From NCBI GenBank assembly GCA_015486965.1, contig WFQQ01000122.1, forward strand, positions 1 to 43,883: 43,883 bases of DNA. The letters are read 5' to 3'. The notes beneath the pieces were generated by a model, which was not told the DNA's origin, ran no database searches, and was given only the letters and a program-made list of their open reading frames with translations. Shown one piece after another: positions 17,512-26,563 of the stretch. A program made the translations under genes and the position numbers. Positions within the stretch are counted from its first letter, which is position 1. Every line of letters begins with the position of its first letter. Source of the stretch: Desulfurellaceae bacterium (lineage in GTDB: Bacteria; Campylobacterota_A; Desulfurellia; Desulfurellales; Hippeaceae).

Positions 17512-20127
17512 ATGGAGCAGACTAAATATTCACCGGAGTTTGAGACAAAATGGTATGAATTTTGGGAGAACAAAGGTTATTTTAAACCCAACGATAACCC
17601 CGACAGGGAAAATTTTAGCATAGTCATTCCACCACCGAATGTTACAGGTGCCTTGCACATAGGGCATGCTTTAAACGGAACCCTTCAAGATATAGTTGTT
17701 AGATACAAAAGGATGAAGGGATACAATGTTCTCTGGGTTCCCGGGACAGACCATGCAGGAATTGCCACACAGAACATGGTTGAGAAAGATCTGGCAAGCA
17801 AGGGAATAAAAAAAGAAGAACTCGGCAGAGAAAAGTTTGTAGAGAAGGTATGGGAGTGGAAAGAAAAATACGGAAACAGAATAATCCAGCAGATAAAGAG
17901 ACTTGGTTTGAGCTGTGATTGGTCGAGGCTAAGATTCACCATGGATGAACAGCTATCAAGAGCAGTAAGAAAGGTGTTTGTTGAGCTATACAAAGAGGGC
18001 CTAATATACAAAGACAAATACATAATCAACTGGTGCCCACGATGCCATACAGCCCTGAGTGACCTTGAGGTGGAGTATAAAGAGGAAGAGGGAAAGCTGT
18101 ATTTCATAGAATACCCCTTTGAAGAGGGTGAAGGTGGACTTTTGGTTGCAACAACACGACCCGAAACCATGTTCGGAGACACGGCAGTTGCTGTCAACCC
18201 AAAAGATGAAAGGTATAAAGATGTTATAGGGAAAAAAGTAATTCTGCCCATAAAAAACAAGCCAATTCCTGTGATTGCCGATGAATATGTGGATATGGAG
18301 TTTGGAACGGGCGTTGTAAAGATAACGCCAGCACACGACCCAAACGACTTTGAGGTGGGAAGAAGACACAATTTAGAGCTTGTCGTAGCAATAGACGATT
18401 ACGGCAGAATGACAGAGGAGGCTTTGCATTACAAGGGCATGGACAGGTTTGAATGCAGGGCAAAACTTGTTAAAGAGCTTGAAAGTAAAGGCTTTATGAA
18501 AAATGTAATACAACATAAACACGCCGTGGGGCACTGCTATAGGTGTAAAACAACGATAGAGCCGTATGTTTCAGAACAGTGGTTTGTGAAAACAGAACCC
18601 CTTGCCCAACCCGCTATCGAGGCTGTTAAAGAGGGTAAAACGCGGTTTATACCAAAAAACTGGGAGAAAACATACTTTGAATGGATGTACAACATTAGAG
18701 ACTGGTGTATATCGAGACAGCTATGGTGGGGACACAGAATACCTGTCTGGGAGTGTAAAGATTGTGGCAAATACACGGTATCTTTAGAAACACCTGAAAC
18801 TTGCGAGCATTGTGGAAGCAAAAATATAAAACAGGAAGAGGATGTCCTTGATACCTGGTTTTCATCGGCTCTCTGGCCTATGTCCACACTTGGATGGCCT
18901 GACGATACTGAGGATTTAAGAAGATTCTACCCAACAAGCCTTCTTGTTACCGGCTTTGACATTATCTTCTTCTGGGTAGCACGAATGATGATGATGGGAC
19001 TGCACTTTATGAAAGATGTACCGTTTAGGGATGTTTATATCCATGCCCTCGTAAGAGACCAATATGGACAGAAGATGAGCAAAACCAAGGGAAATGTAAT
19101 AGACCCGCTGGAGGTTGTAGAAAAATACGGCGCAGACTCATTGAGGTTTACACTTGCAATACTCGCTGCCCAGGGAAGGGATATAAAACTTTCAGAAGAC
19201 AAAATTGAGGGCTATAAAAGGTTTATGAACAAAATCTGGAACGCATACAGGTATATATATTTGAACACAAAGGATGGAAATTTCACTGAAAAACCAAAGA
19301 GGCTTTCACAGGCATCTCTCTGGATAAAATCGAGATTGGCAAAAACTATAAAGAAAATAGAGAGCTCTCTGGAGCAGTATAAGTTTAATGAAGCAGCAAA
19401 CGCCATATACCAGTTTACCTGGCATGAGTTCTGCGATTACTACATAGAGATGAGTAAGGTTCACATGGACGATGAGTTCTCATACTCTATAAAATACACA
19501 CTCCTTGATGTATTCGAGACCATTTTGAGGCTTCTACACCCATTTATACCGTTCATAACCGAGGAACTCTGGCAGAAACTACCAAATAAAAATGGCGAAT
19601 CAATTATGATTGCCGAATATCCGAAATTCAGGGAGTCAGATATACTGGAAGAATTAGAGCTTGCAATGGAGACGGTTATCGACATTATAAAGGCAATACG
19701 AAACCTAAGAAGCGAATACAACATACCTCCATCAAAGAAGATTGATGTTTTCATAAGAACTGAGGATGAAAACACACAATCTATAATTGTCAATTTCAAA
19801 AACTATATTTACGCCCTCGCCGGCGTGGATAGTTTAAATATAGCAACAAAACCCTTAGAAAGGTGCGTGATACAATCGACTGTTTATGGGGACATATACC
19901 TTCCCGTTGAGGGAAATATAGATGTGGACAAAGAGATAAAAAGGTTGACTAAACTCCTAAAAAAGCAGGAAAAATCTATAGCCTTCCTAAACAGCAAGTT
20001 AAATAACGATGCGTTTTTGGAAAGGGCGCCTAAAGAACTAATAGAAGAGAAGAGAGCAGAGTTTGAAGAGGCGGTCAAATTATACAACAAAACAAAAGCC
20101 ATTATAGAACAGCTAAAAGGTGTGTAG
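17512..20127 (+). CDS. valS: Valyl-tRNA synthetase
   Basis: IVIPPPNVTGALHIGHALN, WVPGTDHAGIATQ, DVLDTWFSSALWP, KMSKTKGNVIDP, C-terminal coiled coil. Confidence 0.97.
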   Translation: MEQTKYSPEFETKWYEFWENKGYFKPNDNPDRENFSIVIPPPNVTGALHIGHALNGTLQDIVVRYKRMKGYNVLWVPGTDHAGIATQNMVEKDLASKGIKKEELGREKFVEKVWEWKEKYGNRIIQQIKRLGLSCDWSRLRFTMDEQLSRAVRKVFVELYKEGLIYKDKYIINWCPRCHTALSDLEVEYKEEEGKLYFIEYPFEEGEGGLLVATTRPETMFGDTAVAVNPKDERYKDVIGKKVILPIKNKPIPVIADEYVDMEFGTGVVKITPAHDPNDFEVGRRHNLELVVAIDDYGRMTEEALHYKGMDRFECRAKLVKELESKGFMKNVIQHKHAVGHCYRCKTTIEPYVSEQWFVKTEPLAQPAIEAVKEGKTRFIPKNWEKTYFEWMYNIRDWCISRQLWWGHRIPVWECKDCGKYTVSLETPETCEHCGSKNIKQEEDVLDTWFSSALWPMSTLGWPDDTEDLRRFYPTSLLVTGFDIIFFWVARMMMMGLHFMKDVPFRDVYIHALVRDQYGQKMSKTKGNVIDPLEVVEKYGADSLRFTLAILAAQGRDIKLSEDKIEGYKRFMNKIWNAYRYIYLNTKDGNFTEKPKRLSQASLWIKSRLAKTIKKIESSLEQYKFNEAANAIYQFTWHEFCDYYIEMSKVHMDDEFSYSIKYTLLDVFETILRLLHPFIPFITEELWQKLPNKNGESIMIAEYPKFRESDILEELELAMETVIDIIKAIRNLRSEYNIPPSKKIDVFIRTEDENTQSIIVNFKNYIYALAGVDSLNIATKPLERCVIQSTVYGDIYLPVEGNIDVDKEIKRLTKLLKKQEKSIAFLNSKLNNDAFLERAPKELIEEKRAEFEEAVKLYNKTKAIIEQLKGV

Positions 20128-20128
20128 T

Positions 20129-22024
20129 ATGAAAAAACCACTTATACTTGCGAGCTTTCTTGCCATTTTCTTTTTTTCCATATCGTCAGCTAAAGCAACA
20201 GTATTTGATAATGTTGTAAAGCAGATAGTACCAAAGCTTAAAATCATAAAAGGCAAGGTGATAGGTGTTAAAGGAAAGAGTGTCATTTTGAATAAAGGCT
20301 CCCGTCAGGGCATGTTCAAAAACTACTTTGTATATATCTATAGGAACATGGGGAGCTTTATCCCATTAAACTCAAACAAACCTGTGGAGCTTAAAAAAGG
20401 TATAGCCTTTGCCACTGTTAAAAAGGTTTACGATGATAAATCTACTGCGGTATTGACGCAGGGTGTTGAAAGAATAAGAAAATACTTTTTAGGACTTGGC
20501 ATAATCCCCACTGGAGAAAAGGAAAACTTGGGAACACCAAGGGTGGGGGACAGGTGGATTGCTGGAAAATCAACATACAGAATCGCAATAATAACAAGAA
20601 ATCCCTATATCTATTCCCAGCTTAAAGATGCCTTAAACAGAACTGGAAAGTTCTTCGTAATCAATCCAGATACAATACAAATTGCACTCGTCAAACACAG
20701 AATTAATACACTTTATGAGAAGAAAGCGATTAAAGAGTTAGCTAATGTTATAGATGCAGACCTAATACTCCTTGTATCAACAATAAAACATGAAAAGTTG
20801 AGATACAGATTGATAAATGGGTATTCTGGAACTGATATTGCAAAAAACACCTTACCGATAGGAAAGAAAACTCAAATCGTTTTAAATCAGCACACAGAAA
20901 CGAATATTCCACCAACAAATCTTGTAGCATCAAATTTAAGGTTGAGACCTAAGCTCACCTTCTGGGAAACTATACTTAGTAGATTCGGTCTTTACAGCCC
21001 TTATACCAATTTGGATATGTCCTCACCATCGTATAAGGTTGTCCTTTACAAAAATATAGGATACGGAACAACAGCGTTTTTCTCAGGAAAGATTGATAAC
21101 AAAAACGGCAACATAATACTTGTGGCACAGGGCTCGAAGGTTAAAGCTTATAGATTTGATATAGATTCATTCGACAAGTTGTTCAGCTTTTCCTACGGTT
21201 ACAACATAATCAATATAGATTCTGCAAAAATCGACGGTAAATACATAATCGCCATATCCAACTTCAACAGGTATGGTCAACTGTCTTCATGTATAGGATA
21301 CATAAAAGATAAAAAGTTTCATATAATCAAAAAAGGTATTCCATACCACATAAAGTTCCTGAATAGATATTCAAACAACCCAATTTTGATAGCCCAAAAA
21401 GCAAGTGTTGCTGAACCATTTTACGGAAACATCTACAAGCTTGATATAAAAACAATGAAAATCTCGAAGCTCTCTCTACCGATTTCTGCTGACAGTATCT
21501 ATGACATTTGCGAGGCTCAAGACAACATAATATTCGTGAACCGCTCCAAATACCTTGTTATTTACAACACAACAGAGGACAAAGTAGTATATCGCTCTCC
21601 TTATATATTTGGAGGGGGCGAAAGACCCATCGAGAGGTACACTAAGCCAATTACTATGAACACAAGGTCTGCGGGAACGCAAACACCTCTTGACAAATAT
21701 AGTATTGTTTACATACCAAAAAGCATAAAACTGATAAAAACAAAAAGCGGCTTTGAGATTTTGGCGATAAGAAATTACATGTCACACAACATAACAATTA
21801 ACACACCCCACTACCAGGGATACAACATAAAACTGTTCAAACTCAAAGGTAACAGGGTAAAGATGATCTGGACTTCGGGAGATGTTAAAGGAAGAATTGT
21901 GGGGTTCGGCAAGGATGAAAACTACATAATATCTGTGATTGGACTGCCTGCAAGCTTCTTCTACAGGTTTATAAAAGGAATCATGGAAGTTGATAGGCTA
22001 ACTGCAGCAAGAATGGAATATTGA
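20129..22024 (+). CDS. Exported protein: FlgT-like N-terminal modules plus propeller-like C-terminal region (function unknown)
   Basis: Signal peptide MKKPLILASFLAIFFFSISSAKA; KVIGVKGKSVILNKGSRQGMFKNYFVYIYR resembles FlgT/flagellar-assembly C-domain pattern; YRIAIITRNPYIYSQLKDAL; repetitive beta-rich second half. Confidence 0.45.
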   Translation: MKKPLILASFLAIFFFSISSAKATVFDNVVKQIVPKLKIIKGKVIGVKGKSVILNKGSRQGMFKNYFVYIYRNMGSFIPLNSNKPVELKKGIAFATVKKVYDDKSTAVLTQGVERIRKYFLGLGIIPTGEKENLGTPRVGDRWIAGKSTYRIAIITRNPYIYSQLKDALNRTGKFFVINPDTIQIALVKHRINTLYEKKAIKELANVIDADLILLVSTIKHEKLRYRLINGYSGTDIAKNTLPIGKKTQIVLNQHTETNIPPTNLVASNLRLRPKLTFWETILSRFGLYSPYTNLDMSSPSYKVVLYKNIGYGTTAFFSGKIDNKNGNIILVAQGSKVKAYRFDIDSFDKLFSFSYGYNIINIDSAKIDGKYIIAISNFNRYGQLSSCIGYIKDKKFHIIKKGIPYHIKFLNRYSNNPILIAQKASVAEPFYGNIYKLDIKTMKISKLSLPISADSIYDICEAQDNIIFVNRSKYLVIYNTTEDKVVYRSPYIFGGGERPIERYTKPITMNTRSAGTQTPLDKYSIVYIPKSIKLIKTKSGFEILAIRNYMSHNITINTPHYQGYNIKLFKLKGNRVKMIWTSGDVKGRIVGFGKDENYIISVIGLPASFFYRFIKGIMEVDRLTAARMEY

Positions 22025-23025
22025 AACCGTTAACAGTTCTCTACTACCACAGGATACTGCCATTCAAAGGTTACGATATAGATGTTGATACCTTCGAGTG
22101 GCAGCTTGCTTTCCTAAAAAAACGGTTTGATATCGTCCCACCAGAAGCTCTTTTTGATTTAAGAAAGGGTATAAAATTAAAAAGACCATCTGTTATGCTG
22201 ACATTTGACGATGGCTTCATGGATAACTACACCTACGCTTCACCAATACTTGAAAGCCTTAAAATAAAAGCCCTTCTATTTGTAATTACATCAAAGGTAT
22301 TAGAGAAAAAATCTAGAACCTTTCAAAAACCATTTATTCCAGCAAAAGACGAAAGCAAGATATACAAAACGGACAGAGAGTTTTTGAGCTCAAACGAGTT
22401 AAGAACTTTAAAAAAGATAGGAACTTTTTCAATTGGGTCTCACTCCCATAATCATAAAAAGGTGTTCGTAAGTGATAAAGTTATAGGAATATGGAAAAAT
22501 GAAGGTTCGGCTCACTGGAGTTATGAATATGCAGTGGGAGAAAAACCCCAACAGGGGTTTCCCATATTTGAAATGGCAAGTGAACTTTCAAAAAAAAGAT
22601 TCTATCCATCACCAGAGTTTCTATACAGGGTAAGAGAAATATACAAAAACTGTAAAGATGAAAAAGAGACATTAGAGCAAGCCAATCTACTGGAACAGAA
22701 AGGCTACTTTGAAAGCGATTATGAATTTAAGAGAAAGGTTGAAAGGGACTTAAAAACCTCAAAAGAGCTTATTGAGAAACAACTAAGTGTTGATGTACAC
22801 TTTCTCTCATGGCCTTGGGGAGAGTTTTCAGAAACATCTTTGGAGATAGCAAAGAATTTGGGTTTTGAGTTTTGTTTCACAACAGAAAAAAGGGCATTTT
22901 TTGGGGGCAATTTCTGCAGAATTGGAAGAGTAAAAGCTCCAAATAAGAAAACAAGTTTTACAAGGAAATTAACTCTAAACAGATACACAACTCTTGCAAC
23001 ACTTTATAGATTATGGCACGGGTAA
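22021..23025 (+). CDS. Polysaccharide deacetylase family protein (CE4/NodB-like) with a long insertion
   Basis: VLYYHRI, VMLTFDDGFMDNYTYASPIL, IGSHSHNH, SWPWGEFSETSLEIAKNLGFEFCFTTE; TTG start overlapping the previous stop. Confidence 0.85.
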   Translation: MKPLTVLYYHRILPFKGYDIDVDTFEWQLAFLKKRFDIVPPEALFDLRKGIKLKRPSVMLTFDDGFMDNYTYASPILESLKIKALLFVITSKVLEKKSRTFQKPFIPAKDESKIYKTDREFLSSNELRTLKKIGTFSIGSHSHNHKKVFVSDKVIGIWKNEGSAHWSYEYAVGEKPQQGFPIFEMASELSKKRFYPSPEFLYRVREIYKNCKDEKETLEQANLLEQKGYFESDYEFKRKVERDLKTSKELIEKQLSVDVHFLSWPWGEFSETSLEIAKNLGFEFCFTTEKRAFFGGNFCRIGRVKAPNKKTSFTRKLTLNRYTTLATLYRLWHG

Positions 23026-24125
23026 AGAAAATCCTATTCGTTTTAGATATGCTTGGATTTTTTGGAGGCCCAGAGAGAAGGGCTTTCAGGCTGGCAAAGG
23101 GGTTGAAAAATAAGGGGCTTGAAGTATCTATAATCTCCATTATGAAACCCGAAGAAAATATGGTTTCTAAAGCTCAAAGCGAGGGAATTAAAGTCTATCC
23201 TTTGACGCATGAGGGAAACAAAGCTTTAAAATCGTTCAGGATCGATGTGTTTTTAAAATTACGAAAGCTCATAAACTCCATAAACCCTGATACACTATTT
23301 ACATTTGAATTCCTTGCAGATTATACAACAAAAATGGCACTTCTTGGAAAAAACATTCCCATCTATACATTTATTGGCAGTACAGTTTGGAAGTGGGAGA
23401 AAAAGTGGCACAGAAAAATCTTTATGGAGCATTTTGTTAAAAAAAGCAAGCTGTACATAGCAAACTCAGAAAGTGTAAAGAAAAATGTTGTTAGAGTGCT
23501 CCCTAAAACAGGGAGTAAAATAGCTATTCTGTACAATCCCATAGACACAGAGGAATTTAGACCATTCTCAGAAGAAGAAAAATACAAAATTAGAAGTAAG
23601 TTTGGTTTTAAAAGCAATGAACTTCTAATAGGTTCTGTGGTCAGGTTTTACAATCCAAAGGGGGCTGATGTTCTAATTGAGGCCTTTGCAAAGAATGGTG
23701 TAAATGCAAAACTTTTGCTTGTAGGGGATGGATCACAAAAAGAGCAACTTATAGGACTTACAAAAAAGTTGGGTGTGGCTGAAAAGGTCATCTTTCTGGG
23801 TGCTCTTGAGGCTACATCTGAAATATACAACCTATTCAACATCTGCGTAGTTCCATCTCAAAAGGGTGGCTTTGATAATGTTGTGGTAGAGGCAATGGCG
23901 TGTGGCATACCCACAGTAGCAACAGATGCAACGGGAATTAGTGAGATAGCCAAAGACGGAAGGGATTTAATAATAACTGAAACAGACGCCATTAGCATAT
24001 CTAAGGGTATAAATCGCATTTTGAAAAATCCTGCACTATTTTTCAAAAACGGCAGAGAGTTTATTTTAAATAAATTAGCTTTAGAAAAGATTATTGAAAG
24101 ACTACTTGAGTTAATCAATGGATGA
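23013..24125 (+). CDS. GT4-family glycosyltransferase
   Basis: LDMLGFFGGPERRAFRLAKGL, GSVVRFYNPKGADVLIEAF, KLLLVGDGSQKEQL, VVPSQKGGFDNVVVEAMACGIPTVATDATGISE. Confidence 0.9.
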   Translation: MARVKKILFVLDMLGFFGGPERRAFRLAKGLKNKGLEVSIISIMKPEENMVSKAQSEGIKVYPLTHEGNKALKSFRIDVFLKLRKLINSINPDTLFTFEFLADYTTKMALLGKNIPIYTFIGSTVWKWEKKWHRKIFMEHFVKKSKLYIANSESVKKNVVRVLPKTGSKIAILYNPIDTEEFRPFSEEEKYKIRSKFGFKSNELLIGSVVRFYNPKGADVLIEAFAKNGVNAKLLLVGDGSQKEQLIGLTKKLGVAEKVIFLGALEATSEIYNLFNICVVPSQKGGFDNVVVEAMACGIPTVATDATGISEIAKDGRDLIITETDAISISKGINRILKNPALFFKNGREFILNKLALEKIIERLLELING

Positions 24126-25074
24126 GTGCGTAAGCGTAATTATCCCTACATACAACAAAGGAAGCTATATCCTAAAAGCCTTGGAGAGTGTAAGAGCTCA
24201 AAGTTTTAAGGATTTTGAAATAATAGTCTCGGATGATGGTTCAAAAAACAATACAACAGATTTAATTAAAGATAAATTTCCAGAAGTAGCAGTCCTTAAG
24301 CATAAGCACTGCGGGGTATCCTGTAGTAGAAATATAGCCATAAAAGAGGCAAAGTGTAAATATATAGCCTTTTTGGATGATGACGACTGGTGGGATGAAA
24401 AATTTTTAGAATACACAGTTAATAGAATAAAAAAAGGAGATGTGGTTGCTGTTTTTACAAACTACTACAAGGTTTACGAAAATGGACTTTTGGAAAGTGG
24501 GTACAAAAATAATAGAATTCCAGAAATAGTGGATTTAAACTGGATGGTTCGGGGCAGTTTCATAGACCCAAGCACAGTAGTGGCAAAAAAAGATGTTGTA
24601 ATTAAAGCTGGACTATTCGATGAAAATTTATCGTCCGCTGAAGATTGGGACTTATGGTTGAGAATGCTAAAATTTGGCAATTTCGCTTATATAGACAAAA
24701 AATTAGCATACAAAAGGGTGGATGTCCATGTTGGAATCCCAATGAAAACAGCAGTAAACGACTGTAGGGTTATGGATAAGTTTATCTCTTCCTTAAGCAA
24801 AGAGGAATATGAAATCATCGCCCATAACCTAAAAAAGGGTGCATCAAGAATCTACTTAAAATATGCAACATTTTTACTGCACGAAGGAAAAAGAAAAGAG
24901 GCTCGTGAGTATTTTTTGAAATCATTAAGGTTAAAATTCACACCTAAAGCCCTGTATAGATTTGGTTTATCCTACACCCCGCCCCCCTTGCCAAAGCTAC
25001 TGGATGGCGTTTATCTGAGAATTGCTAAAAACTACTTAAAATCTTTAAAATTCAAGAAAAATAGAAATGAGTAA
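24118..25074 (+). CDS. GT2-family glycosyltransferase (tandem paralog A)
   Basis: VSVIIPTYNKGSYILKALESVRAQSFKDFEIIVSDDGS, AFLDDDDWW, DEN..SAEDWDLWLRMLKFG. Confidence 0.9.
   Translation: MDECVSVIIPTYNKGSYILKALESVRAQSFKDFEIIVSDDGSKNNTTDLIKDKFPEVAVLKHKHCGVSCSRNIAIKEAKCKYIAFLDDDDWWDEKFLEYTVNRIKKGDVVAVFTNYYKVYENGLLESGYKNNRIPEIVDLNWMVRGSFIDPSTVVAKKDVVIKAGLFDENLSSAEDWDLWLRMLKFGNFAYIDKKLAYKRVDVHVGIPMKTAVNDCRVMDKFISSLSKEEYEIIAHNLKKGASRIYLKYATFLLHEGKRKEAREYFLKSLRLKFTPKALYRFGLSYTPPPLPKLLDGVYLRIAKNYLKSLKFKKNRNE
24361..24573 (+). repeat. Copy A of patchily near-identical nucleotide blocks shared with 25307-25519
   Basis: Blocks 24361-24402 (1 mismatch), 24457-24485 (identical), 24520-24573 (54 nt identical), all at constant offset 946. 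Confidence 0.85.
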
Positions 25075-26014
25075 AGTAAGCATAATTATACCAACATACA
25101 ACAGAAAAAAGCTGCTTATCAGGGCTTTAAGGAGCATCTTAGCTCAAACATACAAAAACTATGAAATCATAATCTACGACGATGGTTCAACCGACGGAAC
25201 AGAAGCCGAGATAGGTCAATTCAATAAAACAGTAGTTTATTTAAAAGGAGAGCATAGTGGAGTCAGCCATGCAAGAAACGAAGCCCTGAAAGTGTCCAAA
25301 GGAGAATATATAGCCTTTTTGGACGATGACGACTGGTGGGATGAAAAATACCTTGAGACAACGGTTAAAAGACTTAAAAGAGAAGATGTTATCGGTGTTT
25401 TCACAAACTACTACAAGGTTTACGAAAATGGCAAAAAAACAATAGGATTTCCAAAGGGGAAAGTCCCAGAAATAGTGGATTTAAACTGGATGGTTCGGGG
25501 CAGTTTCATAGACCCAAGCTTCACGGTTTTAAAAAGGGATACAGTGATAAAAGCAGGTCTTTTCGATGAAACTCTATCGACAACTGAGGATTGGGATCTC
25601 TGGCTTAGGATTCTCAAGCTGGGAAACTTTGCCTATATAGATACACCCCTCGTTTTTAAAAGTGCAACAACAAATCCCTCGATACCTTATGATAGATGGA
25701 AAAATAATACGCTCGTTATAGATAAATTTGTAAAAAACTTAACAGATAAAGAAAAACAGAAGCTCTATCCAAACCTACAAAGTTCGGCTGCTAAAATTTA
25801 TTCGAGGTGGGGAACATACCTTCTCCACACTGGAAAAACAACCGAAGCAAGGGAAAACTTGAGGAAATCCTTAAGAATGAAGTTTAAGTTCAAAACGCTC
25901 TTTAGAATTGCCCTTACATACTTACCCTCAACGGTTGCAAAAATTTTTGACGGTATTTATTTGAGAGAAATGAAAGAACATGCTAAAGTTAGAAAATTAA
26001 AAAAGGGGAGGTGA
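25067..26014 (+). CDS. GT2-family glycosyltransferase (tandem paralog B)
   Basis: VSIIIPTYNRKKLLIRALRSILAQTYKNYEIIIYDDGSTDGT, AFLDDDDWWDEKYLETTVKRLK, TTEDWDLWLRILKLG. Confidence 0.9.
   Translation: MSKVSIIIPTYNRKKLLIRALRSILAQTYKNYEIIIYDDGSTDGTEAEIGQFNKTVVYLKGEHSGVSHARNEALKVSKGEYIAFLDDDDWWDEKYLETTVKRLKREDVIGVFTNYYKVYENGKKTIGFPKGKVPEIVDLNWMVRGSFIDPSFTVLKRDTVIKAGLFDETLSTTEDWDLWLRILKLGNFAYIDTPLVFKSATTNPSIPYDRWKNNTLVIDKFVKNLTDKEKQKLYPNLQSSAAKIYSRWGTYLLHTGKTTEARENLRKSLRMKFKFKTLFRIALTYLPSTVAKIFDGIYLREMKEHAKVRKLKKGR
25307..25519 (+). repeat. Copy B of patchily near-identical nucleotide blocks shared with 24361-24573
   Basis: Same blocks at +946: 25307-25348, 25403-25431, 25466-25519. Confidence 0.85.
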
Positions 26015-26017
26015 GAG

Positions 26018-26563
26018 ATGAAACTCCTCAAAGAGATTAAGTTAGACGATAAGGTTATCAAGGTAATTCAGGGAGACATTACAGAAGAGAAAACTGAAGC
26101 GATAGTAAACGCAGCCAACTCCCACCTAAAACACGGGGGAGGCGTGGCAGGTGCCATAGTCAGAAAGGGTGGCTATGTAATCCAAGAAGAGAGCGACAAA
26201 ATTGGATATGTCCCCACAGGCTCCGCTGCAATTACAGGAGCAGGGAAACTAAAAGCCAAATATGTTATACACGCAGTGGGACCGGTCTGGGGTGAAGGCG
26301 ATGAGGACAACAAGCTGAAAAGTGCCGTATTGAGTGCTTTAAAAATTGCGGAAGAAAAAGGGATTAAAAGTGTATCCATACCTGCTATAAGCTCTGGCAT
26401 TTTCGGATTTCCAAAAGAGAGGGCAGCCCATATCATCTTTACCACCACGGTTGAGTTTCTAAAAGGCTCAAAAAACGTGAAAGAGGTTCACTTCTGCAAT
26501 ATAGATGAACTAACAGCCAGCCTTTTCAAAAAAGAGGCTGAGGAGTGGGAGGCTAAAAAATAG
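26018..26563 (+). CDS. Macrodomain (ADP-ribose-binding/O-acetyl-ADP-ribose deacetylase-like) protein
   Basis: [69 protein letters not shown]. Confidence 0.93.
   Translation: MKLLKEIKLDDKVIKVIQGDITEEKTEAIVNAANSHLKHGGGVAGAIVRKGGYVIQEESDKIGYVPTGSAAITGAGKLKAKYVIHAVGPVWGEGDEDNKLKSAVLSALKIAEEKGIKSVSIPAISSGIFGFPKERAAHIIFTTTVEFLKGSKNVKEVHFCNIDELTASLFKKEAEEWEAKK

Noticed and set aside
17685-18371. 228-aa antisense ORF inside valS
   Set aside because: valS is unambiguous here; the antisense product is Ser/Phe-rich with no domain signal.
24118-26014. Tandem GT2 genes as a mobile or phase-variable cassette
   Set aside because: No terminal inverted repeats, recombinase or simple-sequence tract; only internal paralog identity is supported.
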